A DNA stretch of 64,000 bases from Rutidosis leptorrhynchoides (lineage: Eukaryota > Streptophyta > Magnoliopsida > Asterales > Asteraceae): NCBI RefSeq assembly GCF_046630445.1, contig NC_092333.1:357277001-357341000 (forward strand), given 5' to 3'. Below, one piece after another: positions 1-11,709 of the stretch (the stretch's first letter is position 1; each line of letters opens with the position of its first letter). The notes under the pieces were generated by a model. It did not search any database. It saw nothing but the letters and a program-made list of their open reading frames with translations, and was not told the DNA's origin. The translations under genes and the position numbers were made by a program.

Positions 1-61
1 AAGTAACTGAGGTGAGTGGAATAATTATACGTTTATGTATATAATTTGGTTGCTTGCGTGC

Positions 62-240
62 GAAGTGGCAAGTATTATTCGATAGAATACACTCTCTTGT
101 GGGCCACTTTAGGATTGTGACACGTGGTGAGTGATATCCGGAAGGATTGACTCTTTGTTTACCACGTTTAACTTGTGTTATGTGGTGAGTGTCATCTGTT
201 AGGATGCACTCCTCGTCAGCCACTTGTTGGAGAATGGTAA
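62..240. repeat. Degenerate tandem array of imperfect hairpin units
   Basis: Three to four units of about 50-60 bp are visible. Each begins with gtggyaagt or gtggtgagt, has a centre resembling atccgnnaggat, and ends with ccac or gccac, so each unit can fold on itself (gtggc pairs with gccac). A second array of the same design lies at 57600-58020 in the same old element. No protein is encoded. Confidence 0.65.
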
Positions 241-261
241 GTATTTACCATCCTCTCGTGA

Positions 262-590
262 TATCGGCTTAAAGTTCGGTGTTGACGATACCATATCCTT
301 GTTTGTGTTGTTTTGGGATGAGGGCTTAAAGTTCGGTGTTGACGATACCTCATGTATGGATTTAAAGTTCGATGTTGACGATGCCATACCACTATTGTAG
401 TGATGCGTGATAAGGGTTTAAAGTTCGTTGTTGACGATATCACATCATATTTGTATTGGCTTGCGATGAGGGGTTAAAGTTCGATGTGACAATACCTCAT
501 ATGTGGGTTTAAAGTTCGGTGTTGACGATACCACATTCAGCATGATGGGTGGGTTTTAAGTTCGATGTTGATGATACCACTCATGGAATT
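262..590. repeat. Tandem array built on a 'ttaaagttcggtgttgacgat' core
   Basis: About seven degenerate copies of a roughly 30-bp core (ttaaagttcgrtgttgacga followed by tacca or tacct) lie at irregular spacing of about 35-57 bp. Copies start near 268, 322, 360, 417, 474, 508 and 551. The spacers are not unique and the spacing is uneven, so this is not a CRISPR array. It makes up most of the left part of E0's LTR. Confidence 0.75.
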
Positions 591-621
591 GGAACTTGGT
601 ACTAATAGATGTTATGAACAT

Positions 622-863
622 TGTTAGGACCCCGAAGTTATATAGTGTTAATGTGAAACATGCTTAAATGAAGGTTCCTTAGAAGAGGGCTATATAAGGA
701 ACCTAAGTAGTCCTAATTAGATAGCCATTGCATTATAAACGAGTTCTAGAAGATGTGGAATGTAAATCTTATTGATTCTCTCTCATACCGAGTCTCCTTC
801 ATACATACCGAATCTCATTCTAACTTGTCTTTTCTTCTAATATCAACATGATCTGACCTATCA
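622..863 (+). repeat. Copia 5' LTR with TATA box
   Basis: It starts TGTTAGGA and ends CCTATCA, and matches 53787-54028 over its whole length. A TATA box (tatataa) lies at 691-697; the 3' LTR has aatataa at the same place. The TSD aacat is at 617-621. The motif taccgartct occurs twice near the 3' end and recurs many times in the adjoining leader. Confidence 0.95.
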
Positions 864-865
864 TT

Positions 866-877
866 TGGTATCAGATC
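866..877 (+). other. Copia primer-binding site (tRNA-iMet type)
   Basis: Tggtatcagatc begins 2 bp after the LTR's terminal CA. It resembles the complement of the 3' end of plant initiator tRNA-Met, the usual Copia primer, with a mismatch near its end. Confidence 0.85.
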
Positions 878-1898
878 TTCCAGGGAGTGATAATACATCA
901 CTAGATCGATCTAGAGATTGAAGATTACAGAATCTGAACACTCTCGGTATATTGAATCAGATTCGGTATATTCGAATATGATAATCTAACGTTCAGATTC
1001 TTGTGATAAGTTCAACAAAGGTGTATTAGGTTGATTAGAAAGAGTTTCGATCATCATTACAGCTTTTGAACAACAATTATGAAGAATCAAGCTGATTTTT
1101 AGAGTTCATGGCTAAAACTCTCGGTATTGATCAATTCAAGCTTGATCCTGTATTTTAGTAAAGCTTTGAGGTTTTAGTTGTGATCGTGAGGTGTTTAATC
1201 ACATTTCTGACGCTTTAATTTCATCAATTCTTCAAGTTTTGAAGATTTGATCGACATTCGGTATCGTAAATGCCATACCGAATCTGTTTCAAAGTTGTTA
1301 ATTCTCATTAAGTGTTGCAGATTGTGGTGTGTTTGTGATTCTATCACATTCAGTTTGATCATACGTAGCTAATTGGTGTGATTTGAGAAAGGATTCGATT
1401 GAATTTCTAAGTTTTCATACTTAGACTCGGTATTGTCAACTGCTACAGTTGACATTCGGTATTCAATACATTCCGTATCTTTGATATTTTGTGTGATACT
1501 AACTTGTTTCCTTGTGTAGCAAGGTTACCGAAGCTAATTCAAAGCAATTGGATTATGTTTGCATTCAAAATCATACAGAATTTGACTATCGAGTCAAATA
1601 CCGAACCAGAGTCTCTGTATCACTTAATTCATTAGTTTTAAGTGTTCAAAGGCTACAAATCTTGTGGTTACCGAATCTATACTAAATTTGGGTGTGTTAC
1701 TTGTGTTACAGATCTGTTTCTGATACAGAATCTGGTTTACCGAATATCTACCGAATCTGCTACAGTACCGAACCACTTACCGAATCTGCTACAGTACCGA
1801 AGCAGATACCGAATCTGACATTCTTGTTAGATTATTGTGATCTTTCATCCTAGATTTGTGTAATACCGAATCTTTATCGAATCTACCTCAATTTCAAG
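878..1898 (+). other. Copia untranslated leader rich in a 'taccgaatct' motif
   Basis: This is a 1-kb leader without a long ORF. Its striking feature is the dispersed motif taccgaatct(g) and its reverse complement (ttcggtat or ctcggtat), many copies in all, ending in a dense run at about 1735-1875 (accgaatctgctacagtacc repeated). The same motif occurs in the LTR and again after pol (44830-45370). Confidence 0.75.
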
Positions 1899-3035
1899 AT
1901 GTCTACTCAAGATACTTTGATCATTGGATCAAATTCCGGTCCTCCAGTGTTGTTTAATGGCAAGTACACTCAGTGGCTTCACCGTATCACTCAGTACATA
2001 GACTACAAGGGTGAGAAAGCAAAGTACACATGGGCTTCTCTGAGAGATGGTCCAGTTGTGGATTATCATTCGGATACTGGTATGCCCATTCCAGTCTATG
2101 AACTTTCTAGTGATAAACGTGAGAGAGCTCAGGGTGATATAGAGGCAAAGAATATTGTTATGCAAGCTATCCCGTATAAGTTATTTGAAAATGTTGATAG
2201 AAACACCACATCAAAAGATATATGGGATGAGATTAAACGACAGCAAGAAGGTTATGACATGTCAGATGTTACTAAACTGAATAAGGCTCTGGTATTTTAT
2301 GAAGATTTCAAGCAGGAACCCGAAGAACAACTCAAGGATACCTATCGTCATTTCAACGGTGTTCTCAATGAGTTGAAAAGGTGCAAGATCATAAAAGTGA
2401 ATGCTGAAGTCAACATGAAGTTCCTCAAAAAGCTCAATGATGATTGGCTTCCTTATGGAACCATTATTCGATCTACCAAAGAGATTGATAAGTTGACTAT
2501 TCATGAGCTTGTTGGAGTTCTTATGCATTACCAACCTGAAGTGTCTAAACTACAAGAAGGAAGGAAAGAATCATATCCAAGTGATCCTCTTGCTCTCATC
2601 GCCAAAAATAAGAGCAAATCATTTACAACTTCCAAAAGTTTATCCAAGAAAGTGCTTGTTGAAGAATCAACTGATTCTGAAGAGTTGAATCTTTCTGATG
2701 TTGATGATTCTCACCTTGAATTAGTCAAGATAGCAGCCATATTCACCAAGGTCTTGAACAAATACAAGTTCAAAGGCAAATCAAGCAATCAATGCAAGAA
2801 CTCATCTTCATCCTCCTACTACAAGAAACCTGATCAATCAAAACAACAATGTGCTGATGATTCCAAGAAGGATGATTCAATCTGTTTCAATTGTGGCAAA
2901 GATGGTCATTACTCTCGTGAGTGCAAGATGCCTAAGAAAAAGAATGCAGCTTACTACAAGAAAAAAATGTTGATGGCAAAGATTGTGGAAACAGGAGGAG
3001 AGCAGAAACCGGTTGATGATACTTGGTTTAACTGA
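1899..3035 (+). pseudogene. Copia gag: N-terminal gag domain and zinc knuckle
   Basis: Gag forms the virus-like particle and packages element RNA. This 378-residue piece starts at an ATG 1 kb after the PBS. Residues about 15-230 are helical and typical of Copia gag (LFNGKYTQWLHRI near the start, then an ALVFYEDFKQEPEEQL region). A classical knuckle CFNCGKDGHYSREC (CX2CX4HX4C) lies near residue 333, followed by a lysine-rich stretch. The frame is stopped by TGA at 3033-3035 and TAG at 3054-3056, yet continues beyond them as the coiled-coil part, so this is the front of one longer gag broken by point mutations. Confidence 0.9.
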
Positions 3036-3056
3036 ACTGATGATTCAGATTCATAG

Positions 3057-3677
3057 GTGGAACATGCAAATGTTTGCAAGGTGACCAGGCTCATCAAAAC
3101 AAAGGATGCAATGGAGAATTCTGACTCAACATCTAATGATGATGAGGTACAATCAAATGAAATCTCAACTGATTTTATCAAAATGCAAAATGACCTGATG
3201 AAGAACTTGGTCTCAATGTCAAAAGAAGTTAAAGGTTTAAAATCTGAAAATAAGGTTTTGAAAGATAAAATCAAACTAAATGAGAGCAAACCTTCATCAT
3301 CTAAATTACAATCGGAGTTGGAAATATTGAAAGCCCAACTCAGCACTACGGAAACTGAGTTGGAAGATCTCAAAAATACAATTCATCCAATTAAAGTTGA
3401 AAGGATTGATTATCGTCTAAAATCGGAACGACTTGCAGAAAAAGTTCAGTTTTTAGAAAAAGATCTTTCTGATTTGAAAACTCAGCATGAACCTACACTT
3501 TCAAAGCTAAACAAGAAAATTATTCAATTGGAAAACACCATAATTGAGAAGAACACTGAAATTTCTTCATTGTCAAAAGAGTCTCTTCAAATGAAAGCTC
3601 AACTTGCTCGATATGAGGAAAAACTCTATCGTACAGAGCAATTTAAAGCTATCATTGATATGGAACTTTCAAAATAG
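3057..3677 (+). pseudogene. Copia gag: coiled-coil region
   Basis: It is in the same reading frame as the gag front, beginning right after the TAG at 3054-3056; the first codon is GTG, so it is not an independent start. About 200 residues are rich in Lys, Glu, Leu and Ser with heptad-like spacing (MSKEVKGLKSENKVLKDKI, then LEKDLSDLKTQ), typical of a long coiled coil. SIRE-type Copia gag proteins carry such a region after the zinc knuckle, presumably for self-assembly. It ends at TAG 3675-3677, with the frame open again just after. Confidence 0.8.
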
Positions 3678-3686
3678 ACAATTTTC

Positions 3687-4429
3687 ATGAATATACCAAA
3701 AACGATTCATGGTGAAAAGTGGGGGTTGTGTCATGAAGATCCTCAGATCTTAGATAATGCTTCCAAAAAGATTCCAGGATTATATCATTCTGATTACTTT
3801 CAAGCTAGTTTACCATCTCATTTTGTGCATGCTTCTGATGCTGATTTTGATGATATTATTGTTAATCGCAAATCTAGAAAATACCATCAAATTAGCTTAA
3901 TGTATGAGAAAATCAATGCTAAAATGAGTAAATCAAATCTTGATTTCTTGAAGGAATTGTCGAAACTGAAAAGAATATGCAACGTGAAAATTATGTGCCT
4001 AAGCGTAGACTGGTTTATATCCCTACACTCATGCTAGAGAAATATATTTTAATGCTTGAGAATGAAGTGTTTAACAAACCTAGTTCTAGCATTATTGCCA
4101 AAGATGAGGTGTTGGATGAACCAACTTTTGATGTGAAACCAATTCTACCGGCCTTACCTGTATGTTTTGATGATATTTTCCGTGAAGACCTAGCACATGA
4201 ACTAACTGTCTTCTTTGAGACAGAATCTCTAGGTCAAACTGCTTTAGATGTAAAGGTAGAACCTCGAGATGAACCAACTGTTGAAAACTTGATAGACTTT
4301 GATGCAACAATTGATCCTTTGAATGAATTTTACACTAGCATACCTGCAGTACAAATTTTGAGTCGTAAGGTAGATAGACTGGAAAAGGAAAATGTTGATT
4401 TACAACTTAAGTGTCAAGCATTAGAATAA
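3687..4429 (+). pseudogene. Copia gag C-terminal tail, frameshifted
   Basis: The gag frame continues from 3687 to about 3985, then the sequence shifts frame and runs to TAA at 4427-4429. The second part is acidic with short repeated patterns (DEVLDEPTFDVK, then RDEPTVENLIDFD). The coding sequence is broken 12 bp later by the LTR-A nest and resumes at 39745. No recognised domain. Confidence 0.65.
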
Positions 4430-4441
4430 ATGCTTGCTTTG

Positions 4442-4946
4442 TGTAACGACCCGACTTTTTCGACTTATATTTGTGCTTGTTACTTTCTCGAAACTGCATA
4501 TTTTTACGTACTGTGTTAGATTATATTCTGAGATCTTATTTATGTTGATTACTTTCGTTATATCTTAGAATGTATTATTATGTGTCTAATTACTTAACTT
4601 GATCCCCGAATGCTTTTATGACCGTTAGTGTCACTTGACGTTTACAACGAGCTATGTATTTTGGTACACGTTTAACTGTTGTCGTAATTGGAATATTATG
4701 ACTACGTAATACTAATTGTTATTTTTTAATGATAATTACTTGGCTTATTGGTTACTTAATTACGCTTAGTAATTCACTAATGCACACTAGTAAGTCTTAT
4801 TGGACTTTCTACCTTGTTGGACTTAAGCCCACCATACTCTAGCTAATGGACTCTTAAGTTAGCCCAATTTTAAATGGATTATGACCCATTAAGAAGTAGG
4901 ACAAAAACCCATTAATATGAGCCAACGTACTAGCATTTTTGTTAAC
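4442..4946 (+). mobile_element. LTR-A: solo gypsy LTR, left part
   Basis: It starts TGTAACGACCCG directly after the TSD ctttg (4437-4441); the matching ctttg is at 39740-39744, after the end GGCGTCACA. With the Athila element between 4947 and 37301 removed, the two parts give one 2.94-kb sequence with LTR-like ends, no PBS, no PPT and no ORF: a solo LTR left by recombination between the LTRs of a complete element. Confidence 0.85.
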
Positions 4947-6571
4947 TGATAATGCTAAAAACGAACATATATTTCATAGCATTATCCTTCAAAAAAGACA
5001 AGCTTTTAGTTGCAATTGTTCTAATTCCAAGTGATATTCGTTTAAATAATAAAAGGTGAAGACAAAAGACACAATCGATGATTTGAAGATGCAAATGACC
5101 AAAACGCTAAAAAGTACAAAGTACAATCTAAGTGGTTCAATTTATTGATGAGAGACGTCTCAAAATTACAAGAGTACAAGCCGCAAAACGCAAAGTACAA
5201 GATATTAAATTATACAAAAAGGTGTTCGAAAATCCGGAACCGAGACGTGAACCAACTATCAGCGTACGACTCAACGGAGCTTAAAATACAAGTCAACTAT
5301 GCACAAGAATATAATATAATATATAATTAATTATAAATATATTATATTATAAAATATTCAGCAGCCCACGTTTTGGAATTGTGTGATGAGCTGGAAACCA
5401 AAGCCTCGCGACTGCGAAACTATGAGGAACAAATCTATCGCAATCGCGGAGCACACCAGGACCCAGTTTCTCCTATAAATAGCCAACGAATTCGACGAAT
5501 TATATACACATTTTCTCTTCTCTTCTCTGTAAACATAATATATATATTATAATTATAATTATAATTATAATTTAAGTTTAATAATAATTGGGTTATTATA
5601 GCGAATGTTTTAAGGTTTTGTAAGTCGAAACTCTGTCCGTGTAACACTATGCGATTAATACTCATTGTAAGTTATGTTCAACCTTTTTAAATTAATGTCT
5701 CGTAGCGAAGTTATTATTATGGTTATTTAAACCGAAGTAATCGTGATGTTGGACTAAATATTAAAGACGAGGTTATTGGGCTTTGGACCATAATTGGGGT
5801 TTGGACAAAAGACCGACACTTGTGGAAATTGGACTATGGGCTATTAATGGGCTTTATATTAATTAAATGATATCTCGTTGATTTAATATAGAGATTTTTA
5901 ATTCGACGTATTTATGTATAACCACATACGCTTGACTGGGTACGGTGGGCGGGATATCTATAAATACTGATAATTGTTCATTTGACCGGACACGGGGATG
6001 GATTAATAGTCAATGGACTCATTAAAATAGGGGTGGATTACATTCAAGGGTACTTGGTGTAATTGTTAGCCAAGTATTAAGACCTTGGATTACACGCAGT
6101 CGATAACCTGGTGTATTCATTAAACAAAGTATTAAGACCTTGTTACAGTTTGAATCCCCAATTAGTTGGAATATTTGACTTCGGGTATAAGGTTAATTTG
6201 GCGAAGACTCTCGCACTTTATAATTATGAACGATGGACTATTATGGACAAAACCAGATGGACATATCGAATAATCCAAGACAAAGGACAATTAACCCATG
6301 GTAATAAATTAAAATCAACACGTCAAACATCATGATTACGGAAGCTTAAATAAGCAAAATTCCTTTATTTTATATCTCATCGCATTTTTATTTACCGTCA
6401 TTTAATTTATCGTACTTTAAATTATCGCACTTTTAATTATCGCACTTTTATTTATCATCATTTACTTTACGCTGTAAATTAAGTTATATTTAATATTTTG
6501 CATTAGGACTTAAAATCGACAAACTGGTCATTAAACGGTAAAACTCCCCTTTTATAATAATAATAATACTA

Positions 6572-6656
<85 letters not shown>

Positions 6657-6857
6657 TAAAATAATTATAGCGTTACACTTAGTCAGATCCCTATGGAACG
6701 AACCGGACTTACTAAAAATTACACTACTCTACGATTAGGTACACTGCCTATAATTGTTGTAGCAAGGTTTAGGTATATTCATTCAATAAATAAATAAATA
6801 ACTTGCGTAAATTGTATCATATTTAATAGTATTTCGTACTACACCTCGCACACATCA
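4947..6857 (+). repeat. Athila 5' LTR
   Basis: A 1911-bp LTR, tgataatgct...cacatca. A TATA box (tataaatag) lies at 5474-5482 and a long (TA)n tract at about 6574-6653. GC-rich gcggagc-type words occur near 5405-5455. Compared with 35427-37296 it has an extra ~51 bp around 6327-6377 and ~9 bp near 6182-6190; the inverted solo LTR also has the 51-bp segment, so the deletion is in the 3' LTR. Confidence 0.93.
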
Positions 6858-6865
6858 AGTATTTT

Positions 6866-6882
6866 TGGCGCCGCTGCCGGGG
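6866..6882 (+). other. Athila primer-binding site (tRNA-Asp type)
   Basis: Tggcgccgctgccgggg begins 8 bp after the LTR end. This is the sequence class seen as the PBS in Athila/Tat elements, complementary to the 3' end of tRNA-Asp with few mismatches. Confidence 0.88.
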
Positions 6883-8118
6883 CTTCCGAAAGCGAAACGC
6901 TATAAAAAAATTAGTTTTTAAGCCATTTTTGTAAAAATATATTTTTATAAGTTTTAAATATTAAAATACAAAAACATATAAAAAAATATATTTCTATATT
7001 TTTAAGTGTTTAAATTAAAAAGTTTTTTTTTAAGTTACAAAAAAAACTAATAAGTATTTTTTTAGATATAAGTTTTATTTAAATTATATTTTCTATAAAT
7101 TAAAAATAGAAAATAAAAATCAGAAAAAAACAATTAAAACTGAACCTGTCAAATTTGAACCTGTACGAATTTTGAACCTGTATAGGTCCATAGTTGCGGA
7201 GCTCTTCTCTTATAGATTACCGCAGTAGCGGAGCAGTCTCAGACTGCAACATTTGACTGCATTAATTACGAATTTAGGGTTTTAATTAATTATAATTATT
7301 ATTATTAAACCTAATTAGGGTTTTAATTTAATATATTTAGTTTAGTTTAATTATAATTTGTTATTATTAGTTCTAATTAGTTTTATAAATTAATACTTTT
7401 ATAAAATAATAATATAAAAATAATATTTTTATAAGAATAAGTAATTTTCTCATTTTTTTTGTTTCTTTTATAAATTGTATATTTTAAACATATAATTCGT
7501 AATTTGTATTTTTATCGTTCGTAATTAGTTCTAAACTTAGTTTTTTCCATAGTTATTTTATATTTCTAGATCTTTAAGCTTTGCCGTAAAATCTCTTAAG
7601 TGCGTTTTCTTTAGATTAAGATTTAGGTGCTTTAGAATTTTGCGACGCAGTTTTAAGATTTAAGTGCCTAATTAAGTTATTGTCGTTTTGGATATAGAAT
7701 TCCGTTTAAGCTTTAATACCTTTAGACGCAAGTTTTAATATTTAGTTTTTAGACTTTTATGTTTCGACGCTTTACGTTCTTATTATTATTTTTTCGACTT
7801 TTTGTTTTTCGACGTTTGTTTTTCGACGCGCTTTTTCTTTCTCATTTCTACGCTCTAGTTTTTAGGACATAGATTTTTATCTTCTTCAAAATTTTGACGA
7901 AAAATTATTTTAAGCGGTTAAATTAATAGACATCCAAAATTTTCTGGCTCGTAGTAATAGTTGGATTTGTTAGTGGCGAGTTGTGGGTTTCCGATTTAAA
8001 GGGTCCTGGCTACCTGCTGCATCTATTGGCTATTCGAAACGTGGGCAAAATCAGAAAAGTCTATTAATTTGATAACTTATATAATTTTTATCTTTATAAC
8101 TAATAGGATATTCAGTGA
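6883..8118 (+). other. Athila untranslated leader
   Basis: About 1.2 kb, extremely A/T-rich, with no credible ORF. It has long T and A runs (6900-7110, 7420-7560), a second half of cttttcgac/gacgc-type words (7620-7860), and GC-rich gcggagc words at about 7196 and 7225 like those in the LTR. Confidence 0.7.
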
Positions 8119-9881
8119 ATGCACCAAGAAAAACATTCACCACCTTTCATACGTTCACCTCCTGTAACTCGATCAAGACATCTAGCCAATATTGTCGCCA
8201 TTGATTTTTCTTTAGAATCATCATCTAGTCGACCGAGTACTCCAATTCAAATTTTCGATAATCCATTTTTTGAACCCGACCTCACAATTGAGAACCCGGA
8301 GGATATTCAAGGATAATTCAGAGATCCTGAACCACTAATCATTCCTCCGAAACCACAAATCATATAACCAGAGATTGTCGAGGAAGAAACCATTAAATCA
8401 GAATCCTCTAGTGATTCAGATTCAAAAAATTCAATCATGGAAAATCAGGAACCTCTAAGTATGGAAGATCGAATGAGAGCTACATGCACTGGCCAAGGTC
8501 ATGCCATTACTCAACCAGACATTAACGAGCCAGATTATGAAATAAAAGGACAAATCTTACACATGATAACTAATCAGTGCCAATTTAGTGGTACGCCAAA
8601 GGAAGATCCAAACGAACATCTTCGAACTTTTAATAGGATCTGTACTCTATTTAAAATCAGAGAAGTTGAGGATGAACATATCTATCTCATGTTATTTCCC
8701 TGGACTTTAAAGGGAGAAGCCAAAGATTGGTTAGAATCATTACCTAAAGGAGCGATTGACATATCGGATGTTTTAGTTGAAAATTTTCTTAAAAGATTCT
8801 TTTCGGCATCTAAAGCCGTGAGACTTCAAGGAGAAATTGTTACGTTCGCGTAGAAGCCAAATGAAACATTATATGAGGCATGGACAAGATTTGGAAAGTT
8901 GTTGAGAGGATGTCCTCAACATGGTTTAGACACTTATCAAATAGTACAAATATTCTACCAAGGATGCGACGTTGCTACACGAAAAGACATCGACACAGCA
9001 GCTTGTGGTTCCATTATGAAGAAAATCGCAACTGAAGCTCACAAAATTATTGATAACACAGCCTCCAATTCACATAAGTGGCACCAAGAAAAAGATATTC
9101 TTCGTTCATCTAATGCGGCTAGAGACGAATGGAAAAGATGACTAAAGATATTCACACAATATGAATTAGTTGTGAGCAGTGTGGAGGACCACATTTGACA
9201 AAAGATTGTCTCAGTATTGAACAAACAATGGAACAAAGAGAGAATGTTTCATATATGAACAAAAGGCCTGGAAATAATTATCAAAATAATTATCAACCGC
9301 CAAGACCAAACTACAATCAAAATCAGAATTATACCCGAAATGTTCCATACAACAACCAACAAGGTCCTAGCAATCAACAAGTATCTAATAATACCTATAA
9401 CCAGCAAAGACCTATTTTTTCAAATAAACCACCACAAACCGATGATAAAAAGCCAAATGTAGAAGACATGATGTCAAAGCTAGTTGAATCTCAAACTCAA
9501 TTTTTCACATCTCAGAAACAAACTAATGAACAAAATGCTTAAGCATTTAGAAATCAACAAGCTTCTATTCAAAATCTGGAACAAGAAGTGAACAACCTAG
9601 CAAAGTTGATAGGTGAAAGAAAATCGGGGAGTCTACCTAGCGATACAAATGCTAACCCCCGAAATGAAACAGCTAAAGCCATTACCACAAGAAGTGGTAT
9701 TACACTTACACCACCTGAAATGCCTGTAATTTCTGATGACTCTATTCCTACTACACAGGCACCACAGCCTGAGCAAGAGAAGGAAATAGAGCCGGTAATT
9801 GAAAAGGTTAATGAAGATAACATAGTTACGGCAAAACCTTATGTTAAATCATACCAACCACCGCTTCCTTACCCGCATTAA
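8119..9881 (+). pseudogene. Athila gag
   Basis: Gag of the Athila type, broken by stops. The N-terminal piece begins at ATG 8119. The core at about 8437-9120 has the Retrotrans_gag pattern (LMLFPWTLKGEAKDWLESLP, then FLKRFFSASKA). An Athila-style knuckle CEQCGGPHLTKDC lies at about 9170-9210, followed by an Asn/Gln/Tyr/Pro-rich stretch and a helical piece leading to a Pro-rich linker (to 9881). Stops fall at 8314-8316, 8851-8853, 9139-9141, 9540-9542 and 9879-9881, and the frame changes between about 9120 and 9195. Confidence 0.88.
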
Positions 9882-10598
9882 ATGAGAAAAGAAAGACTTG
9901 AAGCCGAGCAATCTAAATTCTTGGATATGTTTAAACAAATAAATGTCAATCTTCCTTTCATTGATGTGATTTTAGGAATGCGAAGATATGCTAAATTCTT
10001 GAAAGATCTAATCACAAATAGAAAGAAAATGGAAGAACTCTCGGCTGATACAATGAATGCTAATTGTTCTGCAGTGCTATTGAATAAGATACCGGAGAAA
10101 TTATCATATCCAGGAAGTTTCACAATTCCATGTTTTCTGGGTAGTCTTAGTTCAATAGAAGCATTGGCAGATTTAGGTGCTAGCATAAATTTAATGCCAT
10201 ATTCATTATACGCTAAACTAGACCTTGGAGATTTGAAACCAACACGAATAAGCATACAACTAGCCGATCGATCAGTAAAATATCCTAGAGGGATAATGGA
10301 GAACATGCTAGTTAAAGTTGGTACTTTAGTATTTCCAGTAGACTTTGTTATTATGGACATGGAAGAAGATTTTCGAGTTCCTCTCATATTAGGAAGACCA
10401 TTCTTAAAAACGGCTAAAGCAATAACAGATGTGTTTGGTAAGAAACTGACCCCAAGTATAGAGGACGAGAGTGTTACCTTTTCTGTTGATAGACCCATGC
10501 AACAACCGCAATCTGCAGATGATACATGTTATTATATTCAAACTATAGATTCACATGCAGAATTGTTACAAGAATTTCCAGAATTACAAGGAACATGA
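9882..10598 (+). pseudogene. Athila protease (retropepsin) region
   Basis: It continues the frame of the gag tail after TAA 9879-9881. About 96 residues in, the active-site motif ADLGASINLMP (Asp codon 10170-10172) is followed by the retropepsin-like stretch ending PLILGRPFL. DLGA instead of DSGA or DTGA is normal for Athila proteases. The enzyme would cut the gag-pol polyprotein during particle maturation. TGA at 10596-10598 separates it from RT; otherwise the frame is the same. A second similar domain lies downstream of integrase at 15735-16130. Confidence 0.88.
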
Positions 10599-10643
10599 GA
10601 ATGTTCTTTAAGAGAAGGAACTGAACCAATTGATGAAGCTGAA

Positions 10644-11709
10644 ATGTTAGCTACACTCATGGCTAATGATTATGAACCAACAATAGAAGAACTTCAAATG
10701 CTAAAAGAGGAAGACAGATATCGATATAAATTATCGATAGAAGAACCACCGATATTTGAGTTAAAGCCACTTCTAACCCATTTGGAATACGCTTATTTAC
10801 ATGGTGAATCTGAATCACCTGTAATAATATCATCTTCTCTTACAGAAAATGAAAAATCTCAGCTCATTTCTGTGCTAAAAGCTCATAAACCAGCTATTGC
10901 ATGGAAGATTCATGACATTAAAGGCATAAGTCCTTCGTATTGCACACATAAAATCCTTATGGAAGAAGGTCATAAAACATATGTGCAACACCAACGAAGA
11001 CTAAATCCTAATATGCAAGATGTTGTTAAGAAAGAAATTATTAAACTGCTAGATGCAGGCTTAATTTATCCAATCTCTGATAGTCCATGGGTAAGCCCAG
11101 TTCAATGCGTACCTAAGAAGGGTGCCATCACTGTCATCACAAATGAAAAAAATGAGCTTATTCCTACTAGGACTGTAACAGGATGGCGTGATTGTATTGA
11201 TTATAGAAAATTAAATGACGCCACCAGAAAAGATCACTTTCCCTTACCTTTCATTGATAAAATGTTGGAAAGATTAGCTGAAAATAGTTACTATTTTTTC
11301 TTGACGGTTTCTCTGGATATTTTCAAATTCCAATCGCACCTGAGGACCAAGAGAAAACCACCTTCATGTGCCCTTATGGTACTTTTTCTTACAAACACAT
11401 GCCATTTGGACTTTGCAACGCTCCTGCAACCTTTCAAAGGTGCATGATGACAATTTTTCACGACATGATAGAAGAATGCATGGAAGTTTTCATAGATGAC
11501 TTTTCAGTCTTCGGTGATACTTTTGAATCATGTCTAGTTAATCTTGAACGAATGCTTATTAGATGCGAGAAATCAAATCTAGTTCTTAATTGGGAGAAAT
11601 GCCATTTCATGGTTAAAGAAGACATTGTTCTTGGTCATAAAATTTCAAAGGAAGGAATTGAAGTGGATAGAGCTAAAGTAGATGTAATTTCCAAACTTCC
11701 ATATCCCAC
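10644..11709 (+). pseudogene. Athila reverse transcriptase, N-terminal two thirds
   Basis: The RT copies element RNA into DNA. Fingers and palm motifs are visible: SPWVSPVQCVPKKG, then CIDYRKLNDATRKDHFPLPF, MPFGLCNAPATFQRCMM and the catalytic VFIDDFSVFG (near 11490). There is a frameshift in a T run at about 11291-11298, so the palm continues in another frame and the first catalytic Asp region is read out of frame. Its end at the tatcccac of 11701-11709 is the insertion point of an inverted solo LTR; coding sense resumes at 13554. Confidence 0.93.

Larger units (their letters stand above)
1..616 (+). mobile_element. E0: old gypsy-type element, 5' LTR, left part (enters from the left edge)
   Basis: This stretch is continuous with 54034-54855 once the Copia insertion is removed: the 5-mer aacat at 617-621 is repeated at 54029-54033. 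The rejoined sequence runs into an LTR-type end (gtcgttaca) followed by a tRNA-iMet-type primer-binding site at 54858. I therefore read 1-616 as part of E0's 5' LTR, although its true start lies outside the window. It holds no coding region. Nearly all of it is short tandem repeats, listed separately. Similar hairpin repeats recur inside E0 near 57600-58020, so an origin in the internal 3' region of a neighbouring copy is an alternative. Confidence 0.55.

Noticed and set aside
262..590. CRISPR-like look of the repeat array at the left end
   Set aside because: The repeats are degenerate, spacing is uneven, spacers are not unique, and the setting is a plant LTR.
9878..10498. 206-codon antisense frame over the Athila protease
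   Set aside because: It mirrors the codon pattern of the real protease on the other strand and has no start context or domain.
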